Assembly (NCBI RefSeq): GCF_036946125.1
Contig: NZ_JAQIJT010000002.1
Coordinates: 1,300,001-1,364,000, forward strand
Source: Sphingomonas adhaesiva
GTDB lineage: Bacteria > Pseudomonadota > Alphaproteobacteria > Sphingomonadales > Sphingomonadaceae
Reading direction: 5' to 3'
Length of the DNA stretch: 64,000 nucleotides
Of this stretch, positions 7,855 to 17,244 are shown piece by piece. The position numbers and the translations under genes were made by a program. Each line of letters starts with the position of its first letter. Positions within the stretch are counted from its first letter, which is position 1. Under the pieces are notes generated by a model. That model saw nothing but the letters and a program-made list of their open reading frames with translations. It ran no database searches and was not told the DNA's origin.

Positions 7855-7947
7855 CGTCATCCCCGCGAAGGCGGGGATCCGGACGCGCTGCCGGCTCGGC
7901 TCAAGCGAGTACAGCGCGTCTGGACTCCCGCCTTCGCGGGAGTGACG
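7855..7947. repeat. Intergenic inverted repeat between convergent genes
   Basis: Arms of about 35 bp: CATCCCCGCGAAGGCGGGG at the left is mirrored at the right by CTCCCGCCTTCGCGGGAGTG, and GACGCGCTG pairs with CAGCGCGTC further in. Each arm is itself a small hairpin. It lies between the carbonic anhydrase and aspS 3' ends and could serve as a bidirectional terminator. It differs in sequence from the REPIN-like family. Confidence 0.7.
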
Positions 7948-7954
7948 AAAGAAG

Positions 7955-9778
7955 TTACCCCGCGCTCGGCGCCACGGCCCCCGCCGCATCCTTCGGCAAT
8001 TCCGCGGTCGACCGCAGGTTCAGCTCCTTGAGCTGCCGGGCGCTGACGAAGCTCGGCGCCCCCATCATCAGGTCCTCCGCCTTCTGCGTCATCGGGAAGA
8101 CGATGACCTCGCGGATGTTCGGCTGATCCGCCAGCAGCATCACGATGCGGTCGATCCCCGGGGCCGACCCGCCGTGCGGTGGCGCGCCGAACTTGAACGC
8201 ATTGATCATGCCCGCGAAATTCGTGTCGACGTCCTGCTGGCTGTAGCCCGCGATCTCGAACGCCTTGTACATGATCTCCGGGCGATGGTTCCGGATCGCG
8301 CCCGACGACAGCTCGATGCCGTTGCAGACGATGTCATACTGGTACGCGAGGATGTCGAGCGGGTCCTTCGTCTCCAGCGCCTCCAGCTCGCCCTGCGGCA
8401 TGCTGAAGGGGTTGTGGCTGAAGTCGACCTTCTTCGCATCCTCGTCATATTCGAACATCGGAAAGTCGACGATCCAGCAGAATTCGAACCGCTTCTCGTC
8501 GATCAGCCCCAGCTGCTCGGCGACGCGGGTGCGCGCGAGGCCAGCGAGCTTCGCTGCCTGCGCTTCCTTGCCCGCGGCGAAGAACAGACCGTCGTCCGGG
8601 CCGAGGCCCAGCGCATCGGCCATCGCGGTCATCTTCTCCTCGCCGTGGTTCTTGGCGATCGGGCCACCCCATTCGCCGCCCTTGCGGGTCGCGTAACCAA
8701 GCCCCGCGAACCCCTCGGACTGCGCCCAGGCGTTCATGTCGTCGAAGAACTTGCGGCTCTTCTCCGCGGTGCCGGGCGCCGGGATCGCGCGCACCACGTC
8801 GCCCGCCTCGACGATCGCGGCGAAGCGGCCGAAGCCCGAGCCGACGAAGTGATCGGAGACGTCGCTGATGAGGATCGGGTTGCGCAGGTCGGGCTTGTCG
8901 TTGCCGTATTTCAGCATCGATTCGCGGTACGGAATCCGCTTGAACGGGAGCGGGGACACGGTGCGACCCTTCCCCTGCCAGTCGGCGAATTCCTCGAACA
9001 CGCCGTGCAGCACCGGCTCGATCGCGGCGAAGACGTCGTCCTGCGTGACGAAGCTCATCTCGAAATCGAGCTGGTAGAATTCGCCCGGGCTGCGGTCGGC
9101 GCGCGCATCCTCGTCGCGGAAGCAGGGCGCGATCTGGAAATAGCGGTCGAACCCGGCGACCATCAGCAGCTGCTTGAACATCTGCGGCGCCTGCGGCAGC
9201 GCGTAGAACTTGCCCGGATGGACGCGGCTGGGGACCAGATAGTCGCGCGCGCCCTCGGGCGACGACGCGGTCAGGATCGGGGTCTGGAACTCGGTGAACC
9301 CCTGCCCCACCATCCGCTGGCGGATCGACGCGATCACGCTGGAGCGCAGCATGATATTGGCGTGCAGCTTCTCGCGACGCAGGTCGAGGAAGCGGTTCCG
9401 CAGGCGAATCTCCTCCGGATATTCCGCGTCGCCGAACACCGGCATCGGCAGCTCCGCGGCGACGCTCTGCACCGTCGCGGAGCGGGCATAGACCTCGATC
9501 TCGCCGGTCGGCAGGTTCGGGTTCACGGTCGCTTCCGACCGGCGCTTCACCTCGCCGTCGATCGTCACCACGGACTCGACGCGCAGCCCGTCCAGCAGCG
9601 CCAGCGCGGGCGAATCGCTGTCCGCCACGATCTGCGTGATGCCGTAATGGTCGCGCAGGTCGACGAAGAGGACGCCGCCATGGTCGCGCTTGCGGCGCAC
9701 CCAGCCGGACAGGCGGACCGTATCGCCGGCATTGTCCGCGGTCAGCGCAGCGCAGGTGTGGGAGCGATAGGCGTGCAT
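7955..9778 (-). CDS. aspS: Aspartyl-tRNA synthetase, bacterial type
   Basis: A class II synthetase of 607 residues charging tRNA-Asp. In alphaproteobacteria that lack AsnRS it often also charges tRNA-Asn for later amidation; that is inference here. Domain order is an N-terminal OB anticodon-binding fold (VRLSGWVRRKRDHGGVLFVD), the class II core with FRDEDARADRSPGEFYQLD (motif 2), the bacterial GAD insertion in the middle, and GIDRIVMLLADQ (motif 3) near the end. The start at ATG 9778 (MHAYRSHTCAAL) matches family length; 30 codons of upstream reading frame are excluded. Divergent from rnd. Confidence 0.96.
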   Translation of the reverse strand: MHAYRSHTCAALTADNAGDTVRLSGWVRRKRDHGGVLFVDLRDHYGITQIVADSDSPALALLDGLRVESVVTIDGEVKRRSEATVNPNLPTGEIEVYARSATVQSVAAELPMPVFGDAEYPEEIRLRNRFLDLRREKLHANIMLRSSVIASIRQRMVGQGFTEFQTPILTASSPEGARDYLVPSRVHPGKFYALPQAPQMFKQLLMVAGFDRYFQIAPCFRDEDARADRSPGEFYQLDFEMSFVTQDDVFAAIEPVLHGVFEEFADWQGKGRTVSPLPFKRIPYRESMLKYGNDKPDLRNPILISDVSDHFVGSGFGRFAAIVEAGDVVRAIPAPGTAEKSRKFFDDMNAWAQSEGFAGLGYATRKGGEWGGPIAKNHGEEKMTAMADALGLGPDDGLFFAAGKEAQAAKLAGLARTRVAEQLGLIDEKRFEFCWIVDFPMFEYDEDAKKVDFSHNPFSMPQGELEALETKDPLDILAYQYDIVCNGIELSSGAIRNHRPEIMYKAFEIAGYSQQDVDTNFAGMINAFKFGAPPHGGSAPGIDRIVMLLADQPNIREVIVFPMTQKAEDLMMGAPSFVSARQLKELNLRSTAELPKDAAGAVAPSAG

Positions 9779-9861
9779 GAATTCCGCTTTCCTCGTCAGC
9801 CCGTCATGGGACCGGCGTGACGCAAATGATGATCGGGGCCGCTTCCCCGCCGATCCCCTCT

Positions 9862-9888
9862 TTGTCAACCCGCGCGCGCCGGTATAAG
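9862..9888 (+). promoter_or_regulatory. Possible promoter for rnd giving a very short leader
   Basis: TTGTCA at 9862-9867 and TATAAG at 9883-9888 are separated by 15 nt, shorter than the usual 16-18. If used, transcription would begin within a few bases of the rnd ATG at 9900, giving a nearly leaderless mRNA. No Shine-Dalgarno sequence is visible before that ATG, which agrees. Confidence 0.35.
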
Positions 9889-9899
9889 GGCGGCGGCTT

Positions 9900-11078
9900 A
9901 TGCACGTTCACCCCCTCATCACCGACAGCGCGACGCTCGCCAACCTGTGTGCCCGCCTCGCCCAAGCTCCCTTCGTCACGGTCGATACCGAGTTCATGCG
10001 CGAGAGCACCTATTATCCGGAGCTCTGCCTGATCCAGATCGCGGATACCGAGGAGGCCGCCGCGATCGACCCGATGGCGCCGGGGCTGGACCTGACCCCG
10101 CTGCTGAACCTGCTGACCGACAACGACGACGTGCTGAAGGTCGTCCACGCCGGGGGACAGGATATCGAGATCATCTACAACCTGACCGGCAAGACCCCCC
10201 ATCCGCTGTTCGATACGCAGGTGGCGGCGATGGCGCTGGGTCAGGGCGAGCAGATCGGCTATTCCAATCTGGTTGACAGCTGGCTGGGGGTGCAGATCGA
10301 CAAGGGCGCGCGCTTCACCGACTGGGCGCGCCGCCCGCTGGATGCGCGCCAGATCGAATATGCGATCGGCGACGTCACGCATCTGTCGAGGATCTTCCCG
10401 AAGATGCTGGAGCGGCTGCGCAAGACCGGGCGCGGCGCGTGGCTGGATCAGGAGATGGAGCGGCTCGCCGATCCCGCCAATTACGCCAACGACCCCGATG
10501 TCGCGTGGAAGCGCGTCCGCGTCGCCAGCCGCAAGGCCGAGGTACTGGGGCGGCTGAAGGCGATCGCGCGCTGGCGCGAGCTGGAGGCGCAGGCTAAGGA
10601 CCTGCCGCGCGGCCGCATCGTCAAGGACGAGACGATCGCCGACCTCGCCGGCCACCCCCCGCGCAAGCAGGCCGATCTCGCCAAGGTGCGTGGCCTGTCG
10701 CAGACCTGGGCCGGCAACGACATCGGCGCGCGGCTGATGGCGGCGATCGAGGGGGCGACGCCGCTGTCCGACGAGGAACTGCCGCCGCGCGACGACCGCA
10801 AGCCGGGGCTGGGCAAGGAAGGCGCGCTGGTCGCCGACCTGCTCAAGCTGCTGCTCAAGATCCGCGCGCGCGACATCGACGTGGCACCGCGGCTGCTCGC
10901 GCGGTCGGAGGAGCTCGAACTGCTCGCCGCGGGACAGCGCAAGGGCCTCCAGATCCTGGACGGCTGGCGCTTCGACCAGTTCGGCCGCGATGCGCTCGAT
11001 CTGGTCGAGGGACGGCTGGCCTTTGCGGTGCTGGGCGGACGGCTGAAGATGACGCGGACCGAGGATGCGGCGGCATGA
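9900..11078 (+). CDS. rnd: Ribonuclease D
   Basis: A 3'-5' exoribonuclease of 392 residues trimming tRNA precursors and other small RNAs. The DEDD exonuclease domain occupies roughly residues 1-190: VDTEFMRESTYYP carries the first Asp/Glu pair, VVHAGGQDIEII the next Asp, and YAIGDVTHLSRIF the last. HRDC-type helical regions follow, with ARWRELEAQAKDLPRGRIVKDET as the start of the first. It is divergent from aspS and overlaps the next lipoprotein gene by 4 nt. Confidence 0.95.
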   Translation: MHVHPLITDSATLANLCARLAQAPFVTVDTEFMRESTYYPELCLIQIADTEEAAAIDPMAPGLDLTPLLNLLTDNDDVLKVVHAGGQDIEIIYNLTGKTPHPLFDTQVAAMALGQGEQIGYSNLVDSWLGVQIDKGARFTDWARRPLDARQIEYAIGDVTHLSRIFPKMLERLRKTGRGAWLDQEMERLADPANYANDPDVAWKRVRVASRKAEVLGRLKAIARWRELEAQAKDLPRGRIVKDETIADLAGHPPRKQADLAKVRGLSQTWAGNDIGARLMAAIEGATPLSDEELPPRDDRKPGLGKEGALVADLLKLLLKIRARDIDVAPRLLARSEELELLAAGQRKGLQILDGWRFDQFGRDALDLVEGRLAFAVLGGRLKMTRTEDAAA

Positions 11079-11371
11079 AGGCGATTGCGATCCTGACGAG
11101 CGCACTGGTGCTGACCGCCTGTGCCACCGCGCCAGCGCCGCAGGACGCGGCGGAGGATGCGTCCGCTGGAGTGCGGTGCAACGCGAATGCGGCCGAGGGC
11201 CTGATCGGTCGCCCTGCGGATGCCGCCGCGGCGCTGGCGCAGAAATCGTCGGGCGCGCGCACGGTCCGGCGCTACGTCACCGGCTCGCCCGTCACGATGG
11301 ATTTCCGCCCGGATCGGTTGAACGTCGAGACCGATGCGGCGGGAACGATCGTCAAGCTGACCTGCGGGTAA
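11075..11371 (+). CDS. I78-family peptidase-inhibitor-like lipoprotein
   Basis: A 98-residue exported protein. The signal ends VLTACATAP, a lipobox with the acylated Cys near residue 14. The mature part resembles small I78-type serine protease inhibitors: CNANAAEGLIGRPADAAAAL near the start and the typical end VTMDFRPDRLNVETDAAGTI followed by a single Cys. It probably sits in the periplasm or outer membrane. The start overlaps rnd by 4 nt, suggesting coupling, though no functional link to RNase D is apparent. Confidence 0.8.
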   Translation: MKAIAILTSALVLTACATAPAPQDAAEDASAGVRCNANAAEGLIGRPADAAAALAQKSSGARTVRRYVTGSPVTMDFRPDRLNVETDAAGTIVKLTCG

Positions 11372-11408
11372 CGAACCCGCGCTATACTCCCCGTCACCCC
11401 GCCCTCAC

Positions 11409-11563
11409 GGGACCTTTGCAAAAGTCTCCACCGTGCTCCTGCGAAGGCAGGAGCCCAGGGTTGCCGGTCGCTACAGGCGTGGTTCTGCCACTACCCTGGG
11501 CTCCTGCCTTCGCAGGAGCACGGCCGGTACGCGGCGCTGTTCCAATCATTGCGCAATGGTCCC
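11409..11563. repeat. REPIN-like palindromic repeat, copy 2
   Basis: Same design as copy 1: outer GGGACCTTTGC...GCAATGGTCCC, inner arms around CCGTGCTCCTGCGAAGGC and its inverse, and a centre unrelated to copy 1. It fills most of the gap between the convergent I78 lipoprotein and ppx genes. The remaining bases to 11630 carry no gene. Confidence 0.75.
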
Positions 11564-11630
11564 GCCTTCGCCGGAGAGCAAGCAGCTGACTTTCGCGGGG
11601 GCTTCGAACAAGCCCGCGGTGACGAAGCCA

Positions 11631-13124
11631 TCACCCCCCCGCCTCCACCCCCCCCGCCTCCAACCCCAGCGCCGCCGCCAGCGCGCGGTGCCGCTTCTGC
11701 ACCGCCTCGCCGTACAGGCCCGCGTCGTCCGCGGCGAGGACGAGCCGCAGCGCGCCGCCCTCCACCACCAGCGACGACCGCTCCAGCGGCCCCGCGATCC
11801 CGCCGCTCAGCCGCTGGCCCAGCCGCATCGCCAGCCCCCATTGCATCGCGCGGCGCAGCCCCGCTTCGCCCGCCAGCCCCGTCAGCGGCGCAGGACTGGT
11901 CATCTCGCCACCCAGACTGGTCCACAAGGCCTGCGCCACCAGCCCGCGCCCGCGGCCGTCGATCCCGACCCAATTGCCGTGGAGCGCGATTTCCAGCCCG
12001 CGCTCGGCGCGAAACTCCGGGTTGGCGCGCCAGCCGACGTCGGCCAGCTGACACGCCGCGCCGCGCAGCCGCGCCTCGCTCGCCTTGTCGGTGAAGAGCG
12101 GCGCGATCCAGCGGTCGAGCAGGTCGCCGTGTTCCGGGAAGCGACCGCTGCGCCGCCCCTCGTCCCGCGTCGCCACGATCAGCGGATCCTGCGCGCGCAC
12201 GTCCGCGGGCAGCGCACCGAACAGCAGCCCCTCGCGCAGCCCATAGGCCGAGACGATCGTGCCGTTGCTGCGCAGATGCTTCATCAGCACCGCGAGCAGG
12301 GCCGCCGCGCCCGACAGCGTCGGAATGCGCCCGCCCGACAGCCCCGGCACCGCCTTCAGCCGTGCCTTGCCGACATGCGCCAGCGTGCGCCGCAGCCGCG
12401 CGATCGTCGCGGGCGACATCGCATATTGGTGGATGACTGGGAGCGGATAACGCGTCGCCTCCATGTCGAGCCGGGCCAGCGCGCGCCACGATCCGCCCAC
12501 CAGGTACAGCGGCAGCCCCTTGCCCGCGCCGGTCCAGCCACCGTCCGCCAGCAGCGTTGCGACACGCCGATCCAGCGTCCCCTTCTCGCGCATCGCCGCC
12601 AGCCGCAGCACGCCGAGCGGAAACGACGCACGCTCGTGCAATCGGCCCCCGCGCACGCGCACCAGTTCCAGGCTGCCGCCACCCAGATCGGCGACGATCC
12701 CGTCGGCCCCGGGAATGCCCGACAGCACCCCCAGACCCGCGGCGACCGCCTCTTCCTCGCCCGGCAGGATCTCGACCGTCAGCCCGGCGGCTTGCGCCAG
12801 CGCGATGAGCGCCCCACCGTTCCGCGCATCGCGCACCGCGGCGGTGGCGACGGTGCGCAGGCTCGCCACCCCCATCTCGCGCGTCAGCGCCGCGAAGCGC
12901 CGCAGCGCCGTCCCCGCCGCGGCCATCGCCTCGTCGTCGATCGCCCCCGACGCCGCCAGGCTGCGCCCCAGTCCGGCCAGCACCTTCTCGTTGAACAGGA
13001 TCGCGGGCAGCCGCGGCGGCCCCTGATAGACGACCAGCCGGATCGAGTTCGACCCGATGTCGATGATCGCGGTGCGCGGTTCCTCGGTCGCCGCCGCACC
13101 GCGGCCCCGTAACGGCAACGTCAT
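11631..13124 (-). CDS. ppx: Ppx/GppA-type exopolyphosphatase
   Basis: A 497-residue enzyme of the ASKHA fold that removes terminal phosphate from polyphosphate or converts pppGpp to ppGpp. The nucleotide and phosphate loops are seen in IDIGSNSIRLVVYQG and VADLGGGSLELVRV. The C-terminal 170 residues are helical, like the HD-like domain of long Ppx proteins. It overlaps the upstream ppk gene by 4 nt (ATGA), so both polyphosphate enzymes are made together. Ppx and GppA are not cleanly separable by sequence; the ppk neighbour favours Ppx. Confidence 0.92.
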   Translation of the reverse strand: MTLPLRGRGAAATEEPRTAIIDIGSNSIRLVVYQGPPRLPAILFNEKVLAGLGRSLAASGAIDDEAMAAAGTALRRFAALTREMGVASLRTVATAAVRDARNGGALIALAQAAGLTVEILPGEEEAVAAGLGVLSGIPGADGIVADLGGGSLELVRVRGGRLHERASFPLGVLRLAAMREKGTLDRRVATLLADGGWTGAGKGLPLYLVGGSWRALARLDMEATRYPLPVIHQYAMSPATIARLRRTLAHVGKARLKAVPGLSGGRIPTLSGAAALLAVLMKHLRSNGTIVSAYGLREGLLFGALPADVRAQDPLIVATRDEGRRSGRFPEHGDLLDRWIAPLFTDKASEARLRGAACQLADVGWRANPEFRAERGLEIALHGNWVGIDGRGRGLVAQALWTSLGGEMTSPAPLTGLAGEAGLRRAMQWGLAMRLGQRLSGGIAGPLERSSLVVEGGALRLVLAADDAGLYGEAVQKRHRALAAALGLEAGGVEAGG

Positions 13125-15307
13125 TTACGACGCCGCAGCGACAGTACCGGCACCTCGCCGCCCGCCTCCAGCGCCGCACCGCGCCCCGACAGCGACGGAT
13201 TGACCATGAAATAGCGGTGCAGGTTGAACCCCTTGGCATCTCCCGGCGAGATGCGGGTGTAGCTGCCGTCCGGCTCCAGCTCCCAGCTTTGCTCGTTGTC
13301 GATCAGGTTGGCGACCATCACCTGATCCAGCACCTGATCGTGGACCGTCTCGTTCTCGATCGGCAGCATATATTCCACCCGCCGGTCGAAGTTGCGCGGC
13401 ATCCAGTCGGCCGAGGAGATATAGACCAGCGCATCGTCGTTGGGCAGCGCCGCGCCGTTGCCGAACGCCGCGATCCGGCTGTGCTCCAGGAAGCGCCCCA
13501 CGGTGGAGCGCACGCGGATGCGATCCGACAGTCCCGGCACCTTGGGCCGCAGGCAGCAGATGCCGCGCACGATCAGGTCGATCTCCACCCCGGCCGCGCT
13601 CGCCTCGTACAGTTTCTCGATGATCGCCGGATCGACCAGCGAGTTCATCTTGGCCCAGATCGCCGCCGGCCTCCCCGCGCGCGCGTTGCCGATCTCCGCA
13701 TCGATGCACGCCATCAGCTTCTTGCGCAGCAGCCGCGGGCTGAGCACGACCAGCTCCATCCCCTCGGGCTCGACATAGCCGGTGATGTAATTGAACATCC
13801 GCGCCGCATCCCGCCCGACGCGCGGGTCCGCGGTGAAGAAGCTCAGGTCGGTGTAGATGCGCGCGGTGACCGGGTGGTAATTGCCGGTGCCGAAATGGCA
13901 GTACGTGCGGAAGATGTCGCCTTCGCGCCGCACCACCATCGCGACCTTGGCGTGCGTCTTCCAATCGATGAAGCCATAGACGACCTGTACGCCGGCACGC
14001 TCCAGCGCGCTTGCCCATTGCAGGTTCTGCTCCTCGTCGAACCGGGCCTTGAGCTCGACGACCGCGGTTACCGACTTGCCCGCCTCCGCCGCCGCGATCA
14101 GCGCGTTGATGACCGCCGATTGCTTTCCCGCGCGGTACAGCGTCTGCTTGATCGCGACCACGTCGGGGTCGTTCGCCGCCTGCTTCAGGAAGGCGAGCAC
14201 GACGTCGAACGTCTCGTACGGGTGATGGACGACGATGTCCTTCGCGCGGATCGCGGCGAAGCAATCGCCGCCGAATTCGCGGATCCGCTCGGGAAAGCGC
14301 GGGGTGAAGGGTACGAATTTCAGGTCGGGGCGATCCTCGTCCGCCAGCGCCGACAGATCGTCGATCCCCAGCAGCGACCCCGTTTCCGTCACGATCGCGT
14401 CGGACCGGCCCAGCTCGTCGCGCAGCAGCCCCGCCAGCGCGTCGGGCATGCCGGTTTCCAGCTCCATCCGGATCACGCGCCCGCGCCGCCGCCGCTTGAT
14501 CGCGTTCGCGAAGTAGCGGACCAGATCCTCCGCCTCTTCCTCGATCTCGATATCGCTGTCGCGCAGCACGCGAAATTCGGCCGCACCCAGTACGTCATAT
14601 CCCGGAAACAACGCCTGGCTGAACCGCTTCAGCAGCGATTCGACCGCGATATAGCGCGCATTCTCCCCCGGCAGCCGCACGAACCGGGGCATTGCCGCGG
14701 GCAACATCACGAGCTCGCGGATCGGCTCGTTGTCCGACTGGCGGATCAGGTCGAACATCACCGCCATCCCCTTGTTGGGCATGAACGGGAACGGATGCGC
14801 GGGGTCGAGCGCCTGCGGCGTGATGACGGGGAACAGCTGCTCGCGGAAATGCGTCTCCAGCCAGGCGCGCTCGTCGTCGTTGATCGCGGCGTCGATCGCG
14901 CGATGGCTCAGCACCTGGATCCCCGCCTCCGCCAGCGCGCGACGGATGTCCTTCCACACCGCCTGCTGGCTCGCCATCAGCGCATCCGCCTCGGCCACGA
15001 TCGCGCTCAGCTGCTGTCCCGGGGTCAACCCGTCGGTCGAGCGCGCCTCGACATCCTGCACCATCTGCCCCTTCAGCCCCGCGACGCGGACCATGAAGAA
15101 TTCGTCCAGATTGCCGCCCGATATGGCCAGGAACCGCAGCCGTTCCAGCAGCGGATGCGCCGGGTTGCACGCCTCCTCCAGCACGCGGCGGTTGAACGCC
15201 AGCCACGACAGCTCGCGGTTGAAATAGCGTCCGCCGTCGCGATCCTGAAACGGATCCTCCAGCGCGTCATCGGTGTCGAGGCGCGCCATCTTCGGCGTTC
15301 TGGTCAT
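13121..15307 (-). CDS. ppk: Polyphosphate kinase 1
   Basis: A 728-residue reversible polyphosphate-synthesising enzyme using ATP. PPK1 domains appear in order: the N-domain beginning with YFNRELSWLAFNRRVLEEA, the head domain, and two phospholipase-D-like C domains. The autophosphorylated histidine region is FGTGNYHPVTARIYTDLSFF and the second conserved histidine is in GRFLEHSRIAAFGNG. The chain hda-ppk-ppx overlaps by 4 nt at each junction and runs on the minus strand. Confidence 0.96.
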   Translation of the reverse strand: MTRTPKMARLDTDDALEDPFQDRDGGRYFNRELSWLAFNRRVLEEACNPAHPLLERLRFLAISGGNLDEFFMVRVAGLKGQMVQDVEARSTDGLTPGQQLSAIVAEADALMASQQAVWKDIRRALAEAGIQVLSHRAIDAAINDDERAWLETHFREQLFPVITPQALDPAHPFPFMPNKGMAVMFDLIRQSDNEPIRELVMLPAAMPRFVRLPGENARYIAVESLLKRFSQALFPGYDVLGAAEFRVLRDSDIEIEEEAEDLVRYFANAIKRRRRGRVIRMELETGMPDALAGLLRDELGRSDAIVTETGSLLGIDDLSALADEDRPDLKFVPFTPRFPERIREFGGDCFAAIRAKDIVVHHPYETFDVVLAFLKQAANDPDVVAIKQTLYRAGKQSAVINALIAAAEAGKSVTAVVELKARFDEEQNLQWASALERAGVQVVYGFIDWKTHAKVAMVVRREGDIFRTYCHFGTGNYHPVTARIYTDLSFFTADPRVGRDAARMFNYITGYVEPEGMELVVLSPRLLRKKLMACIDAEIGNARAGRPAAIWAKMNSLVDPAIIEKLYEASAAGVEIDLIVRGICCLRPKVPGLSDRIRVRSTVGRFLEHSRIAAFGNGAALPNDDALVYISSADWMPRNFDRRVEYMLPIENETVHDQVLDQVMVANLIDNEQSWELEPDGSYTRISPGDAKGFNLHRYFMVNPSLSGRGAALEAGGEVPVLSLRRRK

Positions 15308-15930
15308 GTGGTCTCGTCGCTCCGATCGGTGAACGCCGCCGCGTCCGTCAGGGTTTCGCGTGCCAGCGGGATCGACAGGCGACGTCGCCCGGCAAGCGCG
15401 GCCCGGTCGAGCCTATCGATCGTTTCCATGACGGATCGGTGACTCCGCTCCACCCGTGCGCTCAGCCACGCGATCAGATCCGCCCGCGCATCGACATGCC
15501 GCCGGGCGAAACCATGTTCGAACAGCGCTCGTATCAGCGCGTCGTCCGGCGGGCCGATGGTGGCGGCCGGGCTGGCCGCCAGCCGCGAACGCAGGTCGGG
15601 CAGCGCCACCTGCCACACCGGCGGCAGGTCGCGCACGATCAGCAGCAGGGGGCGACGCTCGTCCTGCGCGCGGTTCCACGCATGGAACAGCGCCTCCTCC
15701 GGCTCCGCATCGGCATCGTCGATCACGACACCGTGCGAGCGCGCGGCGAAGATGCGCCCCAGCAGCGAGCGGCCCGACTGCGGCGGCCCCGCCAGGAGAG
15801 CGGTGCGTACCGGCCATGCCGCCCAGCGATCCAGCATCCGGACTGCGGCGGCATTGGAGGGGCCGACGACGAACTCGCCGTCACGCGCATCGGCGGACCA
15901 GGCCAGCGGGAGCGCGATCTGGTCGGTCAT
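15304..15930 (-). CDS. hda: Hda/DnaA-like regulatory ATPase
   Basis: A 208-residue AAA+ protein related to DnaA domains III-IIIb. Hda binds the loaded sliding clamp and drives hydrolysis of DnaA-bound ATP, limiting re-initiation. The N-terminus MTDQIALPLAW fits the clamp-binding consensus (Gln, then aliphatic-Leu-Pro-Leu). The P-loop region reads LLAGPPQSGRSLLGRIF, with Arg where Lys is usual, which suggests weak or altered nucleotide use. The start ATG 15930 removes an unrelated 53-codon extension. It lies 10 bp after the DUF2066-like gene and overlaps ppk. Confidence 0.85.
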   Translation of the reverse strand: MTDQIALPLAWSADARDGEFVVGPSNAAAVRMLDRWAAWPVRTALLAGPPQSGRSLLGRIFAARSHGVVIDDADAEPEEALFHAWNRAQDERRPLLLIVRDLPPVWQVALPDLRSRLAASPAATIGPPDDALIRALFEHGFARRHVDARADLIAWLSARVERSHRSVMETIDRLDRAALAGRRRLSIPLARETLTDAAAFTDRSDETT

Positions 15931-15940
15931 CCCGCCCCCG

Positions 15941-17182
15941 TCATCCCGTGGGTGTCGCCCCGCCCGCCCCGCGCAGGTCGGGCGGCAACAGCTGCGGAGC
16001 GCGCCGGATACGGATCGTGGTGCCGTTGCCGAACACCTGCCAGCCGCGCGCCTCCAGCGCCGCGCGGAACGCCTCGGGCGTGCCGGCATAGCTGACGGTC
16101 ATCAGCGAGACGCCGCCCAGCGCCAGGCTGGTGGTGGCGGCGGCGGAGACGCCGGGCACGCCGCGCATCCCCGCCTCCGTCCCCGTCACCGCACCGGCGT
16201 CCGCGGTGTCGAACTGCACCGTGATCGCATTCGCCGCCGTCGGCAGCAGGCCGGGATCCTCGATCAGCGCGCCGACGTCGTCGGCCGGCGTCGCCGCGGT
16301 GTCGGGCATGACCGGGTTCAGCCCCGGATCGGCGGTCAGGTAACCGCCGCTCAACCCCTCCTGATAGGCCGAATCCAGCCGCCGCACCGCCTCGTCCAGC
16401 AACGCCGGCACCCCGCCGGCAGCGCCGACGCGCAGCGTGAAGCGCCGCAGCACGCGATTGTCGGGACCATAGCGCGCCTCGAACACGCCGATCACGGGCC
16501 CGCCGGGCCATTGCCGGTACAGCCGGACGGTCGGCATCAGCACGTCGTTGCCGCCATATTGGTCGAGCACCGCACGCCACCACGCACGATCCGGCCGCTG
16601 CATCTGGCCGACGTTCAGCAGCAGCGGGTCGGGCCCGTTGCCCGCGGGGCGAATGTAGTCGATCGTACTGCCGCCGGTACGATAGCGCGCCCACGCCTCC
16701 TGCCAGACGGTTCGCTGCTCGAACACGGTACCGACCCCGGTCGACCATTGCACCGGCAGCACGACGAACGGCGGCGATCGTGTGACATAGGACGACACGC
16801 CCAGCAGCGCCGACGTGCGCGCGCGGTCGAACAGCACGCCCAGCTTCGCGACATAGCGCTGCGGGCCGATCTCCTCGTCGTCGACTACGATCGCCGACAC
16901 GATCGAATCGAGCGTCCCATCGGGCACCAGCCCGCCGCCCGCGCCCAGCCGCTGCGACAATTGCACGAACGCCTTGCGCTGCGCCTCGCGCCAGCCCGCC
17001 AGCCGCGCCGCGTCCGCATCCTTGCCGCCGGTGTCGACGCGAACGCCGGACACCTCGAAATCGTTGGAGCTGTCGACCGCCGCCACGCCGCGATCCCCGC
17101 CCTCGATCTGCGCCACCACGGTAGCGGTGCCGAGGGTCGCGAGCGCGACAGCCGCGAGAAGGACGGAAGGACGGCGACGCAT
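15941..17182 (-). CDS. Exported DUF2066-like protein of unknown role
   Basis: 413 residues with an N-terminal signal peptide (MRRRPSVLLAAVALATLG, cleavage after a VVAQ-like site), so periplasmic. The mature part begins with a DUF2066-like domain: DADAARLAGWREAQRKAFVQ, then YVAKLGVLFDRARTSALLG. The C-terminal half has beta-rich segments such as ALEARGWQVFGNGTTIRIRR. No catalytic motif was identified. It precedes hda by 10 bp and is divergent from purM, a position that may be conserved in the group but says little about function. Confidence 0.75.
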   Translation of the reverse strand: MRRRPSVLLAAVALATLGTATVVAQIEGGDRGVAAVDSSNDFEVSGVRVDTGGKDADAARLAGWREAQRKAFVQLSQRLGAGGGLVPDGTLDSIVSAIVVDDEEIGPQRYVAKLGVLFDRARTSALLGVSSYVTRSPPFVVLPVQWSTGVGTVFEQRTVWQEAWARYRTGGSTIDYIRPAGNGPDPLLLNVGQMQRPDRAWWRAVLDQYGGNDVLMPTVRLYRQWPGGPVIGVFEARYGPDNRVLRRFTLRVGAAGGVPALLDEAVRRLDSAYQEGLSGGYLTADPGLNPVMPDTAATPADDVGALIEDPGLLPTAANAITVQFDTADAGAVTGTEAGMRGVPGVSAAATTSLALGGVSLMTVSYAGTPEAFRAALEARGWQVFGNGTTIRIRRAPQLLPPDLRGAGGATPTG

Positions 17183-17244
17183 GTCGTGAGCCTTTTGGCG
17201 AAGCAGGCGTGGAAATCCAAGCGCGATGTGGCTATCGGCGCGCC

